Assembly (NCBI GenBank): GCA_963801715.1
Contig: CAWDGB010000010.1
Span: 308,452-372,451, forward strand
DNA length: 64,000 nucleotides
DNA from: CAVVJA01 sp963801715
GTDB lineage: Bacteria; Actinomycetota; Actinomycetes; Mycobacteriales; Jatrophihabitantaceae
Reading direction: 5' to 3'
Shown here: positions 27,907 to 37,651 of the stretch, one piece after another
Layout: each line of letters opens with the position of its first letter
Numbering within the stretch: position 1 is the stretch's first letter
The notes under the pieces: model-generated
Databases searched by the model: none
Told to the model about the DNA's origin: nothing
What the model saw: only the letters and a program-made list of their open reading frames with translations
Position numbers and translations under genes: made by a program

Positions 27907-29073
27907 GTGACGGTGCGGGACCTGCGAGGACTGATGGCTGGCCCGTTGGCACTCGACGGGCTCCTCGCCCTGCTCCTGGCCGGCGAGGCTCTCGTGAGCC
28001 TCACCCCTGGCACTCCCGTGTCCGTAGTCGCGCTCGCGCTGACCGGCACGCTGTGCGTTGCGTGGCGGCGCCGCGCTCCTGAGGCTGTGCTGGCGGGAAC
28101 GTCGATCACGTTCATCGTCTGCACTGCGTCTGGATACCTGACGCCACCCCTGCCGTTCGCTCCACTCGTCGCGATCTACACCGTGGCGGTCTACAGACCG
28201 CCGTCAATCTCGATCAAGACCGGCGGCGCAGCGTCCCTCGGCGTGATCGCTGGCTCGATATTCGGGCCGAACGGGCTCAGCGATGACTCGTTGCTCGACT
28301 ACCCAGTCTCCCTCGTGGCGGCGCTGACCATCGGCTACGGCGTGCGCGTGGGTCGGTCGCGAGCCGCCCTGCTCGAACGGCAGTCTGAGCAACTGGCTCG
28401 CGACCAAACGGCACTGACTCAGCTGGCCGTCGAGCAGGAACGGGCCCGAATCGCCCTCGAGTTGCACGACATTGTCGCGCACCACGTGAGCGTCATGGTC
28501 GCGCAAGCCAGCGCGGCGCGGGTGGTGTTCGACACCCGGCCGCAACAGGCTCGGCAGGCTCTTTCCTCGATTGCGGCAGTCGGACGCGAGGCGATGGCCG
28601 AGATGCGGCGGCTGCTTGGTGTGCTTCACCCGCACGGCGCGCAGGTTGAGCGTGCCCCAGTGCCTGGGCTCGACCGGCTGCCCACCCTGATTGCCCAAAT
28701 CGAGCAAGCCGGGTTGCCCGTGCAGCTGGCGGTTGCCGGCGAACGCCGACGCCTACCGGCCGGCGTCGAGCTCAGCGCTTATCGGATCGTCCAGGAGGCA
28801 CTGACCAACAGTCTGAAGCATGCCGGGCCGACCGAGGCCCACGTTCTTCTGGGCTACCACGATGAATTTCTCGAGCTGCGCATCTCTGACACCGGTCACA
28901 ACGGCGACGCGAGCGCAGCAAAGCAGGAATGCCGATGCCGTACCGAGGGGCGCGGCCTGGTTGGCATGCAAGAGCGGGCCGCGTTACTCGGCGGACAGGT
29001 TGCTGCCGGCCCAGCACCAGATCGCGGATTTGTCGTGACCGCACAGCTTCCCGTCGAGGGTGCAGCGCGGTGA
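27907..29073 (+). CDS. Sensor histidine kinase, HisKA_3 (DesK/NarL type)
   Basis: A 388-residue membrane kinase. The N-terminal half has about five hydrophobic segments (GPLALDGLLALLLAGEALVSL, VSVVALALTGTLCVA, TFIVCTASGY) ending near residue 150. The phosphoacceptor motif is ARIALELHDIVAHHVSVMV (His). The N-box VQEALTNSLKHAG, the D-box LRISDTG and GRGLVGMQERAALLGG complete the ATPase. GTG 27907 is chosen because the upstream frame crosses non-coding repeats. Its stop overlaps the response-regulator start by 4 bp, so the pair is coupled. Confidence 0.88.
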   Translation: MTVRDLRGLMAGPLALDGLLALLLAGEALVSLTPGTPVSVVALALTGTLCVAWRRRAPEAVLAGTSITFIVCTASGYLTPPLPFAPLVAIYTVAVYRPPSISIKTGGAASLGVIAGSIFGPNGLSDDSLLDYPVSLVAALTIGYGVRVGRSRAALLERQSEQLARDQTALTQLAVEQERARIALELHDIVAHHVSVMVAQASAARVVFDTRPQQARQALSSIAAVGREAMAEMRRLLGVLHPHGAQVERAPVPGLDRLPTLIAQIEQAGLPVQLAVAGERRRLPAGVELSAYRIVQEALTNSLKHAGPTEAHVLLGYHDEFLELRISDTGHNGDASAAKQECRCRTEGRGLVGMQERAALLGGQVAAGPAPDRGFVVTAQLPVEGAAR

Positions 29074-29729
29074 CAATCCGGGTACTGGTGGCCGATGATC
29101 AGCCCCTGATGTGCTCCGCCTTGAGTACCTGCCTGTCGGCAGAGCTCGATATCGAGGTCGTCGGAGAGGCGTCGGATGGGTATCGGGCGATCGACCTGGC
29201 CCGGGCGCTGCGTCCCGACGTGGTTCTGATGGACATCCGAATGCCGAACCTGAGCGGTCTGGCCGCGACCCAGGCCGTGACAGATCTTTCGATCAAAGTG
29301 TTGATCATTACAACGTTCGACATCGATCAGTACGTGGTGGAGGCCTTGCGGGCCGGGGCGAGTGGTTTCCTGCTCAAAGACGCGACACCCGACGAACTCG
29401 TACACGCGGTCCGGGTGATCGCTAACGGCGATGCACTGCTCGCACCCGCCGTTACCCGGCGGTTGTTGGATCGCTATGGCCGCCGCCTGCCGTTGCCTAC
29501 TCCACCGACTTCGGCGCTGTTAGCGCGCCTCACCAGTCGCGAGCGGAACGTGCTCGAGCTCGTCGCGCTCGGTCAATCCAATCTCGAGATTGGCCAGACG
29601 CTGCACATTGCAGCAAGTAGTGTCAAGACGCACGTGGGGCATCTGCTGACCAAGCTCGGCCTGGCGGATCGGGTGCATCTGGTGATCTTCGCCTACGAGA
29701 ACGGTGTGATCGAACCGCACACGGTCTAA
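29070..29729 (+). CDS. NarL/LuxR-family response regulator
   Basis: A 219-residue partner of the preceding kinase. The receiver has VADDQPLM, phosphoacceptor Asp in VVLMDIRMPNLSG, Thr in IITTFD and Lys in FLLKDATPDEL. The LuxR-type DNA-binding domain is LTSRERNVLELVALGQSNLE to SSVKTHVGHLLTKLGL. The start is GTG 29070 within the kinase stop. It converges with the secreted-protein gene with a 4-bp overlap. The adjacent RND cluster is a plausible target, by proximity only. Confidence 0.9.
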   Translation: MTIRVLVADDQPLMCSALSTCLSAELDIEVVGEASDGYRAIDLARALRPDVVLMDIRMPNLSGLAATQAVTDLSIKVLIITTFDIDQYVVEALRAGASGFLLKDATPDELVHAVRVIANGDALLAPAVTRRLLDRYGRRLPLPTPPTSALLARLTSRERNVLELVALGQSNLEIGQTLHIAASSVKTHVGHLLTKLGLADRVHLVIFAYENGVIEPHTV

Positions 29730-30640
29730 CGGCGCGGCGCCAATCGCTGCACCGGTGGCGTGTGGGCGTAAACGCTCTTGGCAACCCGATAGCCGCGCCG
29801 ATCCTGTGCGATCACCTGAGCGCGGATCTTCGCCAATGCCGCCGCGTTGAGCTTGCTCTTACTCACGAGAGCCAGGACCTCAGCGTTGACACCGCCAGCA
29901 GCCGCAACCTTGATCGAACCCACGCCCGGCGCGAAGTACTTCAGCTGATGACCGCCCTCGGGATCGAGCGGCGCCCACTCGTCGATCACGAGTACGTCGT
30001 TGAAGCAACCAACTGGGACGCAGACATGCTGGTGCATCTTCGCGACCTGGCCGCAGTCGAAGAAATCCACTGCCGGCGCGCGGCCTTGCCGGTAGCTCGG
30101 CGTATGTAGTTGAGGATTCGCCAGCATGCCGACACCTGCGGTCGCGCGAGCGACGCCCGCAAGCCAGGTGCTCGGCGCGCCCGTCAGCTTGCCGTCCTCG
30201 TATTCCTCGGGATACTCACCGATGTTCCAGACTCGCCCAACGCGATCCTGGGCCTCGAAAGCCAGCTCGGATTCCTGCAGCTGCCCGTTGTCGATGTCTC
30301 GCTCGAAGACGACGAGCGTGCGGACCCCGTTGATCGTCTTCGTCAGGTCGGTGACGGTGGCCACGATGCTGTGCTGGTGCAACGTGCCGTCGTCTCCTTG
30401 CACCGAACCCCGCAGCACGGTGTTGGTACCCGGTACGAGCGGCAGCCACTTATTGTCGATCTTGGGACGCACGGGGAAGTGTTCAGCGGAGAAGCGTGTT
30501 ATCGGCTTGCACTTGGGAGTGGCTGTACTTGCCGCCCGGGTCGCCGGCGAGCTGGCCGAGGCGGCGCGCGGAACCGCCACAAGGAGCGGCAGCACCGAAG
30601 CGGCGCCGATCAGTACAAACCATCGACGAGAGTTGACCAT
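29726..30640 (-). CDS. Secreted protein of unknown function
   Basis: A 304-residue protein with a clear signal peptide: Arg-Arg, a hydrophobic core (FVLIGAASVLPLLVAV), and Ala-x-Ala-type cleavage near residue 28. The mature part begins with a Ser/Ala/Thr linker. A domain follows with FPVRPKIDNKWLPLVPGTN, TVTDLTKTINGVRTLVVFERD and VWNIGEYPEEYEDGK, a pattern I associate with unnamed actinobacterial secreted beta-rich proteins. Cys residues at DFFDCGQ, HQHVCVPVGC could form disulfides or bind metal. It is on the same strand as the RND permease genes, 23 bp downstream of the last one, so it may belong to that operon. Confidence 0.75.
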   Translation of the reverse strand: MVNSRRWFVLIGAASVLPLLVAVPRAASASSPATRAASTATPKCKPITRFSAEHFPVRPKIDNKWLPLVPGTNTVLRGSVQGDDGTLHQHSIVATVTDLTKTINGVRTLVVFERDIDNGQLQESELAFEAQDRVGRVWNIGEYPEEYEDGKLTGAPSTWLAGVARATAGVGMLANPQLHTPSYRQGRAPAVDFFDCGQVAKMHQHVCVPVGCFNDVLVIDEWAPLDPEGGHQLKYFAPGVGSIKVAAAGGVNAEVLALVSKSKLNAAALAKIRAQVIAQDRRGYRVAKSVYAHTPPVQRLAPRR

Positions 30641-30663
30641 CGGACGTCCTTTCTGCGTGGGCC

Positions 30664-33600
30664 TCAGGCGGAGGTTGCTTGCGGGACCGCGCTGCGGCGG
30701 CGGCGATGGGCGAAGCGCAGGTAGAGCGAGGGAACGACGAAGAGATTGAGCAAGGTCGAGGTCACCAGGCCACCGATAATGACAACGGCCAGTGGGTACT
30801 CGATCTCATGACCTGGTCGGTCGCCCAGGACCACCAGCGGCACGACGGCAAGCGCGGTGGCGAGCGACGTCATCAGGATCGGTGAGAGCCGTTCCCGTGC
30901 TCCTTGCAGCACCAGGGCAGGCCCGAACGGTTCGCCCTCATGCTTCTCGAGATGCTGGCAGTGGTTCACGAGCAGGATTCCGTTGCGCGCCGATATCCCG
31001 AATACCGTGAAGAACCCGACGAGGGATCCCAGCGAGATGACGCCACCGGCAAGATAGTTCGCCAACACGCCACCGACGAGAGCCATAGGCAAGGTCAGGA
31101 AGATCAGCAACGCGAGTCGCCAGCTGCCGAAAGACACCTGCAGCAGCAGGAGGATTGCTAGCCCGGCGATGATCGCGATGCGGTAGAGGTGGCCCTGCGC
31201 CGCCTGGCGCTCCTGATACTCGCCGAGCAGCTCGGCGTGGTAGCCGCGCGGAAACTCGACGGTCCGCATCACGTTCTTGACATCCGAGACCACCGAGCCC
31301 AGATCGCGGTGCCGCACATTGGCGGCGACGTCGAGGCGACGGGAGTCGTTCTCGCGTTCGATGGCATTGGGGACCGGCCCCACGGTCACCTTGGCGACGT
31401 CGCCGAGGCGCACGACCTTGCCGGCCGGTGTGTCAATGGGAAGCTCGCTGACATCCGTGAACGCTGGCGCGCGACTGCGGAGTGCTCCAGACGACCGTGT
31501 CGTACGCCTTGCCGTCGCGGAAGATGTCACCCACTTCCTCGCCGGCGACGAGGGTCGATGCCGCCCGTCGGACATCGCCGGGTTTCAGCCCGTATTGCGC
31601 CGCCTTGGCCAGGTCGACCTCAACCTGTATCTGGGGTTGATCGAGCGAGATGTCGACGTGATCGTCGATGATGCCTTGGATCCCGGCGAGCTTGTGCTGC
31701 AACTCGAGGCCCTTACTCCGTAGGACGGCCAAGTCCTCGCCGTATAGGCGGATGACTATCGGCTCCTTCGATCCGGTGAGAACCTCTTCGATGCGCTCGT
31801 TGAGATAGGTGAGCACATCGCGGTAAACGCCCGGGTAGCTGTCGACGACGCTCCGAATCGCGTCGATGGTCTTGTTGTAGTCTGCCTTGTCATCGATGCT
31901 GATCCAGTTTTCGGCAAAGTTCACGCCGGCGACTTCTTCACCGAGGAACGCCTGGCCGATGTGTGATCCGAACGTTCGGACACCAGGGATAGCCCGCAGG
32001 TCGTGACTGACGCTTGTCGTTATCCGGGCTGTCTCCTGCGGTGACGTGCCGGGGGTGGCGATGAAATGGATCAGGAAGTCGCGTTCCTTGAAGCTGGGGA
32101 ACAAGCTCTGCCCGAGCTGAGGCACGATCACCAGAGCGATCACCACGAGTGCGCCGCTGGCCGCATAGGCGCGGCGGGGGCGCTCGACGATGCGGGACAA
32201 CGCGGCGGTATAGATCCGCTGCAGCCACTTGACGAGCGGTGACTCGCGCCGCTCGACGGGCGCCCGCCGCAGCAGGATGAGCGAGAGCGCAGGCGTAACG
32301 GTCAGCGCGACCGCCATGGACGCGATGATCGCCAAGTGTAGGAGACCGCGAGCGGCCGGAAGAACGAACCCGTCAATCCCGGCAGCAGGAAGATCGGAAC
32401 CGCGGCCGCGACGATGATCAGCGTCGCGTAGACGATAGGACCGCGGACCTCGAGCGACGCATCGAGGATCACGGAGGCGATCGGTCGGCGCTGGCCGCTG
32501 CGGCGATCCTGCCGCACCCTGCGCAGGATGTTCTCGACGTCGATGATCGCGTCGTCGACCACGGCCCCTAAGGCGATCACCAGCCCGGCAAGGGTCATCG
32601 TGTTCACCGTTGCGCCGCGCCAGTACAGGATGAGCATCGCCGCCAACAACGACAGCGGGATGGTCAGCAGGCTGATCGCGGCAACCCGCCACTCGTACAG
32701 GAAGGCCAGCAGGATCACGAGGACCAGCAGGAATCCGAGCAGCAGCGCCACGCTGAGGTTGTGGATCGACGTGTTGATGAAGTTCGACTGGCGGAAGATG
32801 GTGGTGTCGAACGTGATCCCGGGCAGGCCGGGCTTGAGCGAATCGATCACCTTGTTGACGTCCCGCGTGACATTGAGCGTGTTGCCCCACGGGAGCTTTT
32901 CCACCACCAGCAGCAGGCCTGGGCCGTCCTTGATGACGGCGTCGCCGATGAGCGGCTGGTGATCGATCTTGACGTCGGCGACCTGACCGAGGCTCACCCG
33001 AGCGCCGCTCTTGTTGTCGACGGTGACGCGGGCGAGGTCTGCGGGCGTCACGACCGGCAACACGTGCCGGATCCCGATCCGCTGAGCGGGCAGCTCGATG
33101 GCGCCACCAGTGCCGATGACGGAGCCATTCGAAAAGCGCAGCAAGCCGGAGTCGACCGAGTCCGCGGTGGCCTCCATGACCCCGTCGAGCGTGACCTGCT
33201 TCGCCTGCATCCGCTTCGGATCGAGCTGCACAGTCATCATCTGCAGCTGCTCGCCCCACATGGCGACGTTGGCGACGCCTTCGACTCGCATGATGCGGGC
33301 CCGGATCGTCCAGTAGGCCATCATCGACATCGCGATCACGGACTGATCTTTCGAGCTCATGCCGATCTTCATTACGCGGGCCGTCGCCGACACCGGCGGC
33401 ATCATCACGGGTGGGGCGGCCCAGGTCGGCAGACTCGGCGTCACAATCGCTAGCCGCTCCTGAACGAGCTGCCGGGCGCGTTGCAGATTCGTGCCCTGCT
33501 TGAAGATCATCTGAATGGACGACAGCTGCGGAACTGATTTCGACCGAAGGTCCTGGAGCCCCTCGATTCCGTTGAGCACCTGCTCCAACGGAACCGTGAC

Positions 33601-33822
33601 GAGCGACTCGACGTCGGTCGTCGACAGGCCGAGACACGCCGTCTGGATCTCGACCTGTGGTGGCGCGAACTCCGGGAAGACATCGACCCGCATGTTCGGA
33701 ATGGACAGCACGCCGAGCACCATCATCCCCGCGGCGAGCGCGATGACGAGGAATCGGAACCTCAGGCTGGAGCGGACGATCCACCGCATGAGCGTCGGCC
33801 GCTCGGCCGGCTGCCCAGTCAT
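30664..33822 (-). CDS. RND efflux permease, CusA/CzcA (HME) type, two frameshifts
   Basis: An inner-membrane proton-driven exporter; restored length 1052 residues. The N-terminus has VRSSLRFRFLVIALAAGMM, VDVFPEFAPPQVEIQT and LVTVPLEQVLNGIEGL, hallmarks of the heavy-metal efflux group. TM4 has LVIALGAVVDDAIIDVENI. The C-terminal half has VFGISARNGILLV and GGLVTSTLLNLFVVPSLYLRF. Near 32336 one base is missing (SYT then LAIIASMAVALTVTPALSL). Near 31474 one base is extra (VVWSTPQ then RAPAFTDVSELP). It is translationally coupled (ATGA) to the lipoprotein adaptor. Both shifts are probably sequence errors, although decay cannot be excluded for an accessory gene. Confidence 0.85.
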
Positions 33823-34275
33823 TCGCCTTCGACCACGTATTCGGTGCCGAGCAGCTCGGCACCGCCCACCGTGACAACCGGAGTTCCCGGCGCTGGCCCG
33901 GACCGAAGAACGGCGATGTCGCCGTCCACGTGGTCGATGACAACCCGCTGCCGGACATAGGTAAGCGACTCCGGGCTGGTGTATACCCAGCTGATGCCGG
34001 TGTGGTCGTAGAGCACCGCCGCCAACGGAACCACCGTGCGGGCCGCCGTCGGGGTACTGCTCGTCGTCAGCACCCGCACTGGCTCGGTCTTCAGGCCGAT
34101 CCGGCTGGCGCCCTCTTCGGTGACAGTGACCTTGCCGACATCGCTGCCCTCGATCGCCTCGACGGACGCCGGCTCGCTCACCAGCTGATTCACTCGATCC
34201 CTTCGAGGCGCAACCGGTGAGGACGATGCCGGCCAGAACCACGATTACGGTTAGCCAACCAGTCCAGCGCCGCAT
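33819..34275 (-). CDS. Small lipoprotein, C-terminal RND adaptor-like domain, one-base frameshift
   Basis: Restored to 151 residues by removing one base at 34194. The first 27 codons are a lipoprotein signal (MRRWTGW, hydrophobic core, lipobox LTGC). The rest (GKVTVTEEGASRIGLKTEPV, TVVPLAAVLYDHTGISWVYT, GTPVVTVGGAELLGTEYVV) resembles the beta-barrel and membrane-proximal end of HlyD/CusB adaptors. There is no lipoyl domain and no coiled-coil hairpin. It lies between two RND permease genes and overlaps both (TGATG, ATGA). GTG 34193 could start an unlipidated form, but the signal peptide makes the repaired reading better. Confidence 0.72.
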
Positions 34276-37200
34276 CACAGCCCTCCCTCCGATAGGCGAG
34301 GCGTCGGCTCGACGTCCGCGGGATTGGGCCCGGGGGAACGGCCCGGCGAGAACCGCAGGTACAGCGCGGGCACGACGAACAGCGCGACCAACGTCGACGT
34401 GACGAGACCACCGATCACGACGACGGCGAACGGGAAGAGAGCCTCGGTTCCGGCCACCCGTCCGAAGAACAACAACGGCAACACCGCGGCAACCATCGTC
34501 AACGCGCTGAGCACGATCGAGCCGGCCCGGTCGCCAACGACGCGGTTGACCGACTGCGCATCGGCCGGTGTGTCACGCCCGAACTCCCTGACCAAGAGAA
34601 CCGCGTTCCGGGCCGCAACTCCGAAGATCGCGAGCAGCCCCATGAGCGCGCCGAGGGAGCGAACGCCTCCGACGAAGCTCGCGGTCAGCACGCCGCCGAC
34701 CGTGGACAGGGGAAGCACGAGGAAGATCAACGCGGCGAACCGCCAGCTGCTGAAGGCAGCCTGGAGTAGCAGGAAGATGGCCAACGCGGCCGCAAGGGCC
34801 GCACCCCCGACACGCCAGAACTGGCCTTGCTTTTCCAGCGTGTCGCTGTGCACCTCGGCGTGGAACTCCAACGGCATCGCCATGGCGTGCACGCGAGCGC
34901 GTACCTCGTCGACCACCGTGGCGAGATCTCGGCCACGGACGCTTGCCGTGACGTCCAGGCTCCGCGAGACATTGTCGTGCTTGATCACCGTCGGATAGGG
35001 GACGATCTGGACGCTCGCAACATCGCCGAGGCGAACGTGGCCTCCGCCGGGCACGTCGAGCATCAGATCCGTGACGTTCGACGGTGTATGCCGGATCGCG
35101 GGTGCGCCCCACACCACCACGTCGAAGATCTTTTGTTCCTCGTAGAGGCTGCCCACCGGCAGGCCGGCGAAGAAGGTCGCCGAGGCTCGGCGGACATCAC
35201 CCGGCTTGATTCCGTACTTCTGCGCCTTCGCCAGATCGACCTGGATCTGGACGGTCGGCTCCGTCGACTGTGCCTCGACCGCCGGTCTCGAGATGCCCTT
35301 GATCGTAGACAGCAGCTGGCGGACCTGGTCGGTCGTCCGATGCAGGCCGTCAAGCGTGTTTCCGTACACGCGGACGACGACGTCCGCATGGGTGCCGCTC
35401 TCGGTCGCGTCGATGCGCGCCTGCGCGTATGTCTGGACGTCGCCGCGCAGGCCCGGGTAGCCGCGCACGGTCCGATCAACCGCCGAGACCGTCGAGCCGT
35501 ACTCCGCGGATTGCGCCACGTCCACCCAGATCTCGGCGGTGTTCACGTTGGCGGTCTGGTCAGACATGATCGCGCGTCCGACGTGTGACCCGACGTCGCG
35601 TACGCCTGGCACAGCGCGCAATTCCTGGGTGGCCGCCGCCGTGATCCGCGACATCTCGGTGATCGACGTGCCCGGGACGGCCTGCCAGCGTACGAGCAGA
35701 TCCCGGTCCTGGAGTCCCGGCAGCGTCGGATGCGACGTGAGCTGCGGCAACACGGCCATCCCGCAGAGGAGAAGAATGCCGACCGCGGCGTACGCCCGGC
35801 GCGGCCGCTGGACGTGCCCACCGATCCACCGGTCGTAGGCCCGGCCAACCAAGGGCGTGAGTCCCCGCGTTCGAGCCGCGGTCGATTCCTTCCCGAGGAG
35901 CAGCAGTGCTAACGCTGGCGTCACGGTGAAGGCGACGATGAGCGAGGCCACGACCGCCAATGCGTAGGAGAGGACCAAGGGCTTCGCGAAAGCTCCGGCT
36001 ACACCGCTCAGCGCGAGCGCTGGAAGTGCCGCCACCAGGATGATCAGGGTCGGGTAGCCGAGCGAACCACCAAACGACGCCATCGCGTCGGCGATGACCG
36101 CCCGGGTCGACCCGGATCCGTCAGCCTCATGACGCTCCCGTAGCCGTCGCTGGATCGCGTCGACGCCGACCACGGCGTCGTCGATCACGGTGGCCAGGGC
36201 GATCGCGAACCCGGCGAGCACCATGAGGTTGAACGTGGTCCCACGCAGGTAGAGCACGAGAGCGGCCGTCACGAGGGAGCACGAAAGGGCTACCAGACTG
36301 GTAAGCGCCGTCCGCCAGGACAGCGTGAAACCGGTGAGCAGTGCGATCACGAGCAACAGTCCGGCCAGCGCCCACCAACCGAGATTGTGCAGCGCTGTCT
36401 GCAGGAACGTGGCTGGCCGGTAGAGGCTGGTGTCGATCTGGATTCCGGACAAGCCCGGGCGCATCTGGTTGAGGGCGTCCTCGACCGCCTTCGTGACGGC
36501 GCGGGTGTTGGCCTCCGGGAACTTCTCGATGACCAGCATCAATCCGGGACCCTCACCCAGGACGGCGTCGCCGATGAGAGGCTGATGATCTTCCACTACG
36601 TTCGCGACCTGACCCAGCCGCAGCGTCTTGCCTTGCGTGTCCTCGACGCTGACCGCAGCCAGACCGGCCGCCGTCGTGATGGGCAACACGTGCTGGATGG
36701 CGAAGCGTTGCGTCGATGTGTCGATGAAACCGCCGGTGCCGGGTGTCGAGGCCTCGACGAACGTCAACGGTGACACCCACAGCGCGTTGCCGGTCGTATC
36801 GATGACCTGGTTGAGCGAGACGCCGTACTGACGTAGCCGGGCCGGGTCCACTTGCACCTGCAGCTGCCTGTCCCGCTGGCCCCAGATCGCGACATTGGCA
36901 ACGCCCGGTAGGCCGAGCAGCCGAGGTCTGACCTTCCAGCGGGCGAGGATGGACAAGTCGATCAGCGACAGGTCCTTCGCGCCGAGGCCGATCATCATGA
37001 CCCGGCTGAGCGAGGACACGGGCTGGACCATGACCGGCGGGGTGCCCACTTGTGGCAGTGCGTGGGCCTGGGAGAGATGCTCTGAGACGAATTGCCGCGC
37101 GGTGAGGATATTCGTACCGCGTTGGAAGATGAGGTCAATCGATGAGAGCCCGGGCACGGACTCCGACCGGATCTGATCGAGCCACGGGATTCCGTTGAGC

Positions 37201-37418
37201 AGGTCCTGTTCGAGCGGAACCGTGATCAGCTGTTCGACCTCGGCTGCCGAGAGTCCCAGTGCCTCGGCCTGAATCTCGACCTGCGGCGGCGCGAACTCCG
37301 GCAGCACGTCGACGGATGCGTTCCGGACCTGGGTGATGCCGAGACCCAACACGAGCACGGCGGCGCCGACGACCAACACGCGGAACTTCATGCTGAGGAG
37401 GACGAGCCCACGGATCAC
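34275..37418 (-). CDS. RND efflux permease, CusA/CzcA (HME) type
   Basis: An intact 1047-residue permease. It has VDVLPEFAPPQVEIQAEALGL in outline, LITVPLEQDLLNGIPWLDQI, RGTNILTARQFV, and TM4 with GFAIALATVIDDAVVGVDAI. The second half has GDVASVQIVPYPTVIKHDN and LAIFGVAARNAVLLVREFG. The PPQVEIQ motif and conserved Asp pair place it in the heavy-metal efflux RND branch, but substrate cannot be read. It is the first gene of the three-gene RND set (RND1, adaptor lipoprotein, RND2), and its promoter region holds a long inverted repeat at 37518-37570. Confidence 0.9.
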   Translation of the reverse strand: MIRGLVLLSMKFRVLVVGAAVLVLGLGITQVRNASVDVLPEFAPPQVEIQAEALGLSAAEVEQLITVPLEQDLLNGIPWLDQIRSESVPGLSSIDLIFQRGTNILTARQFVSEHLSQAHALPQVGTPPVMVQPVSSLSRVMMIGLGAKDLSLIDLSILARWKVRPRLLGLPGVANVAIWGQRDRQLQVQVDPARLRQYGVSLNQVIDTTGNALWVSPLTFVEASTPGTGGFIDTSTQRFAIQHVLPITTAAGLAAVSVEDTQGKTLRLGQVANVVEDHQPLIGDAVLGEGPGLMLVIEKFPEANTRAVTKAVEDALNQMRPGLSGIQIDTSLYRPATFLQTALHNLGWWALAGLLLVIALLTGFTLSWRTALTSLVALSCSLVTAALVLYLRGTTFNLMVLAGFAIALATVIDDAVVGVDAIQRRLRERHEADGSGSTRAVIADAMASFGGSLGYPTLIILVAALPALALSGVAGAFAKPLVLSYALAVVASLIVAFTVTPALALLLLGKESTAARTRGLTPLVGRAYDRWIGGHVQRPRRAYAAVGILLLCGMAVLPQLTSHPTLPGLQDRDLLVRWQAVPGTSITEMSRITAAATQELRAVPGVRDVGSHVGRAIMSDQTANVNTAEIWVDVAQSAEYGSTVSAVDRTVRGYPGLRGDVQTYAQARIDATESGTHADVVVRVYGNTLDGLHRTTDQVRQLLSTIKGISRPAVEAQSTEPTVQIQVDLAKAQKYGIKPGDVRRASATFFAGLPVGSLYEEQKIFDVVVWGAPAIRHTPSNVTDLMLDVPGGGHVRLGDVASVQIVPYPTVIKHDNVSRSLDVTASVRGRDLATVVDEVRARVHAMAMPLEFHAEVHSDTLEKQGQFWRVGGAALAAALAIFLLLQAAFSSWRFAALIFLVLPLSTVGGVLTASFVGGVRSLGALMGLLAIFGVAARNAVLLVREFGRDTPADAQSVNRVVGDRAGSIVLSALTMVAAVLPLLFFGRVAGTEALFPFAVVVIGGLVTSTLVALFVVPALYLRFSPGRSPGPNPADVEPTPRLSEGGL

Positions 37419-37517
37419 CGCAACCCCCCCGGAGTGGTGAGTCGCGCCTCGCGATCCCAGCCCGGGAGTTCGACGCGCGATCCCGAAGTTAAGCGGGAAC
37501 CCCGCGCCTGTCTTCCC

Positions 37518-37570
37518 CCTCAGGTACCAGCGTTACCTCATCCCGGAGGCGTAGCACCCGGTACCTGAGG
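37518..37570. promoter_or_regulatory. Inverted repeat upstream of RND operon
   Basis: CCTCAGGTACC (37518-37528) is repeated as the exact reverse complement GGTACCTGAGG (37560-37570), separated by 31 bp. It lies 100-150 bp before the ATG of the first RND permease and 82 bp after the DUF2079 stop, both on the minus strand. It could be a paired operator, perhaps for the nearby response regulator, or a long-loop hairpin ending the upstream transcript. No T-run is present. Confidence 0.5.
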
Positions 37571-37651
37571 AGGATCCCGAGTAGCGCCGCGGGCGGGTCG
37601 TCAGGCAGCTTGCTCAGTCGCGTCTCCAGGGAATTCGCAACTTGCGCGCCG

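Noticed and set aside
37419..37651. tRNA gene in the gap before the RND operon
   Set aside because: The GC-rich inverted repeats do not form a cloverleaf and there is no TTCRANY T-loop.
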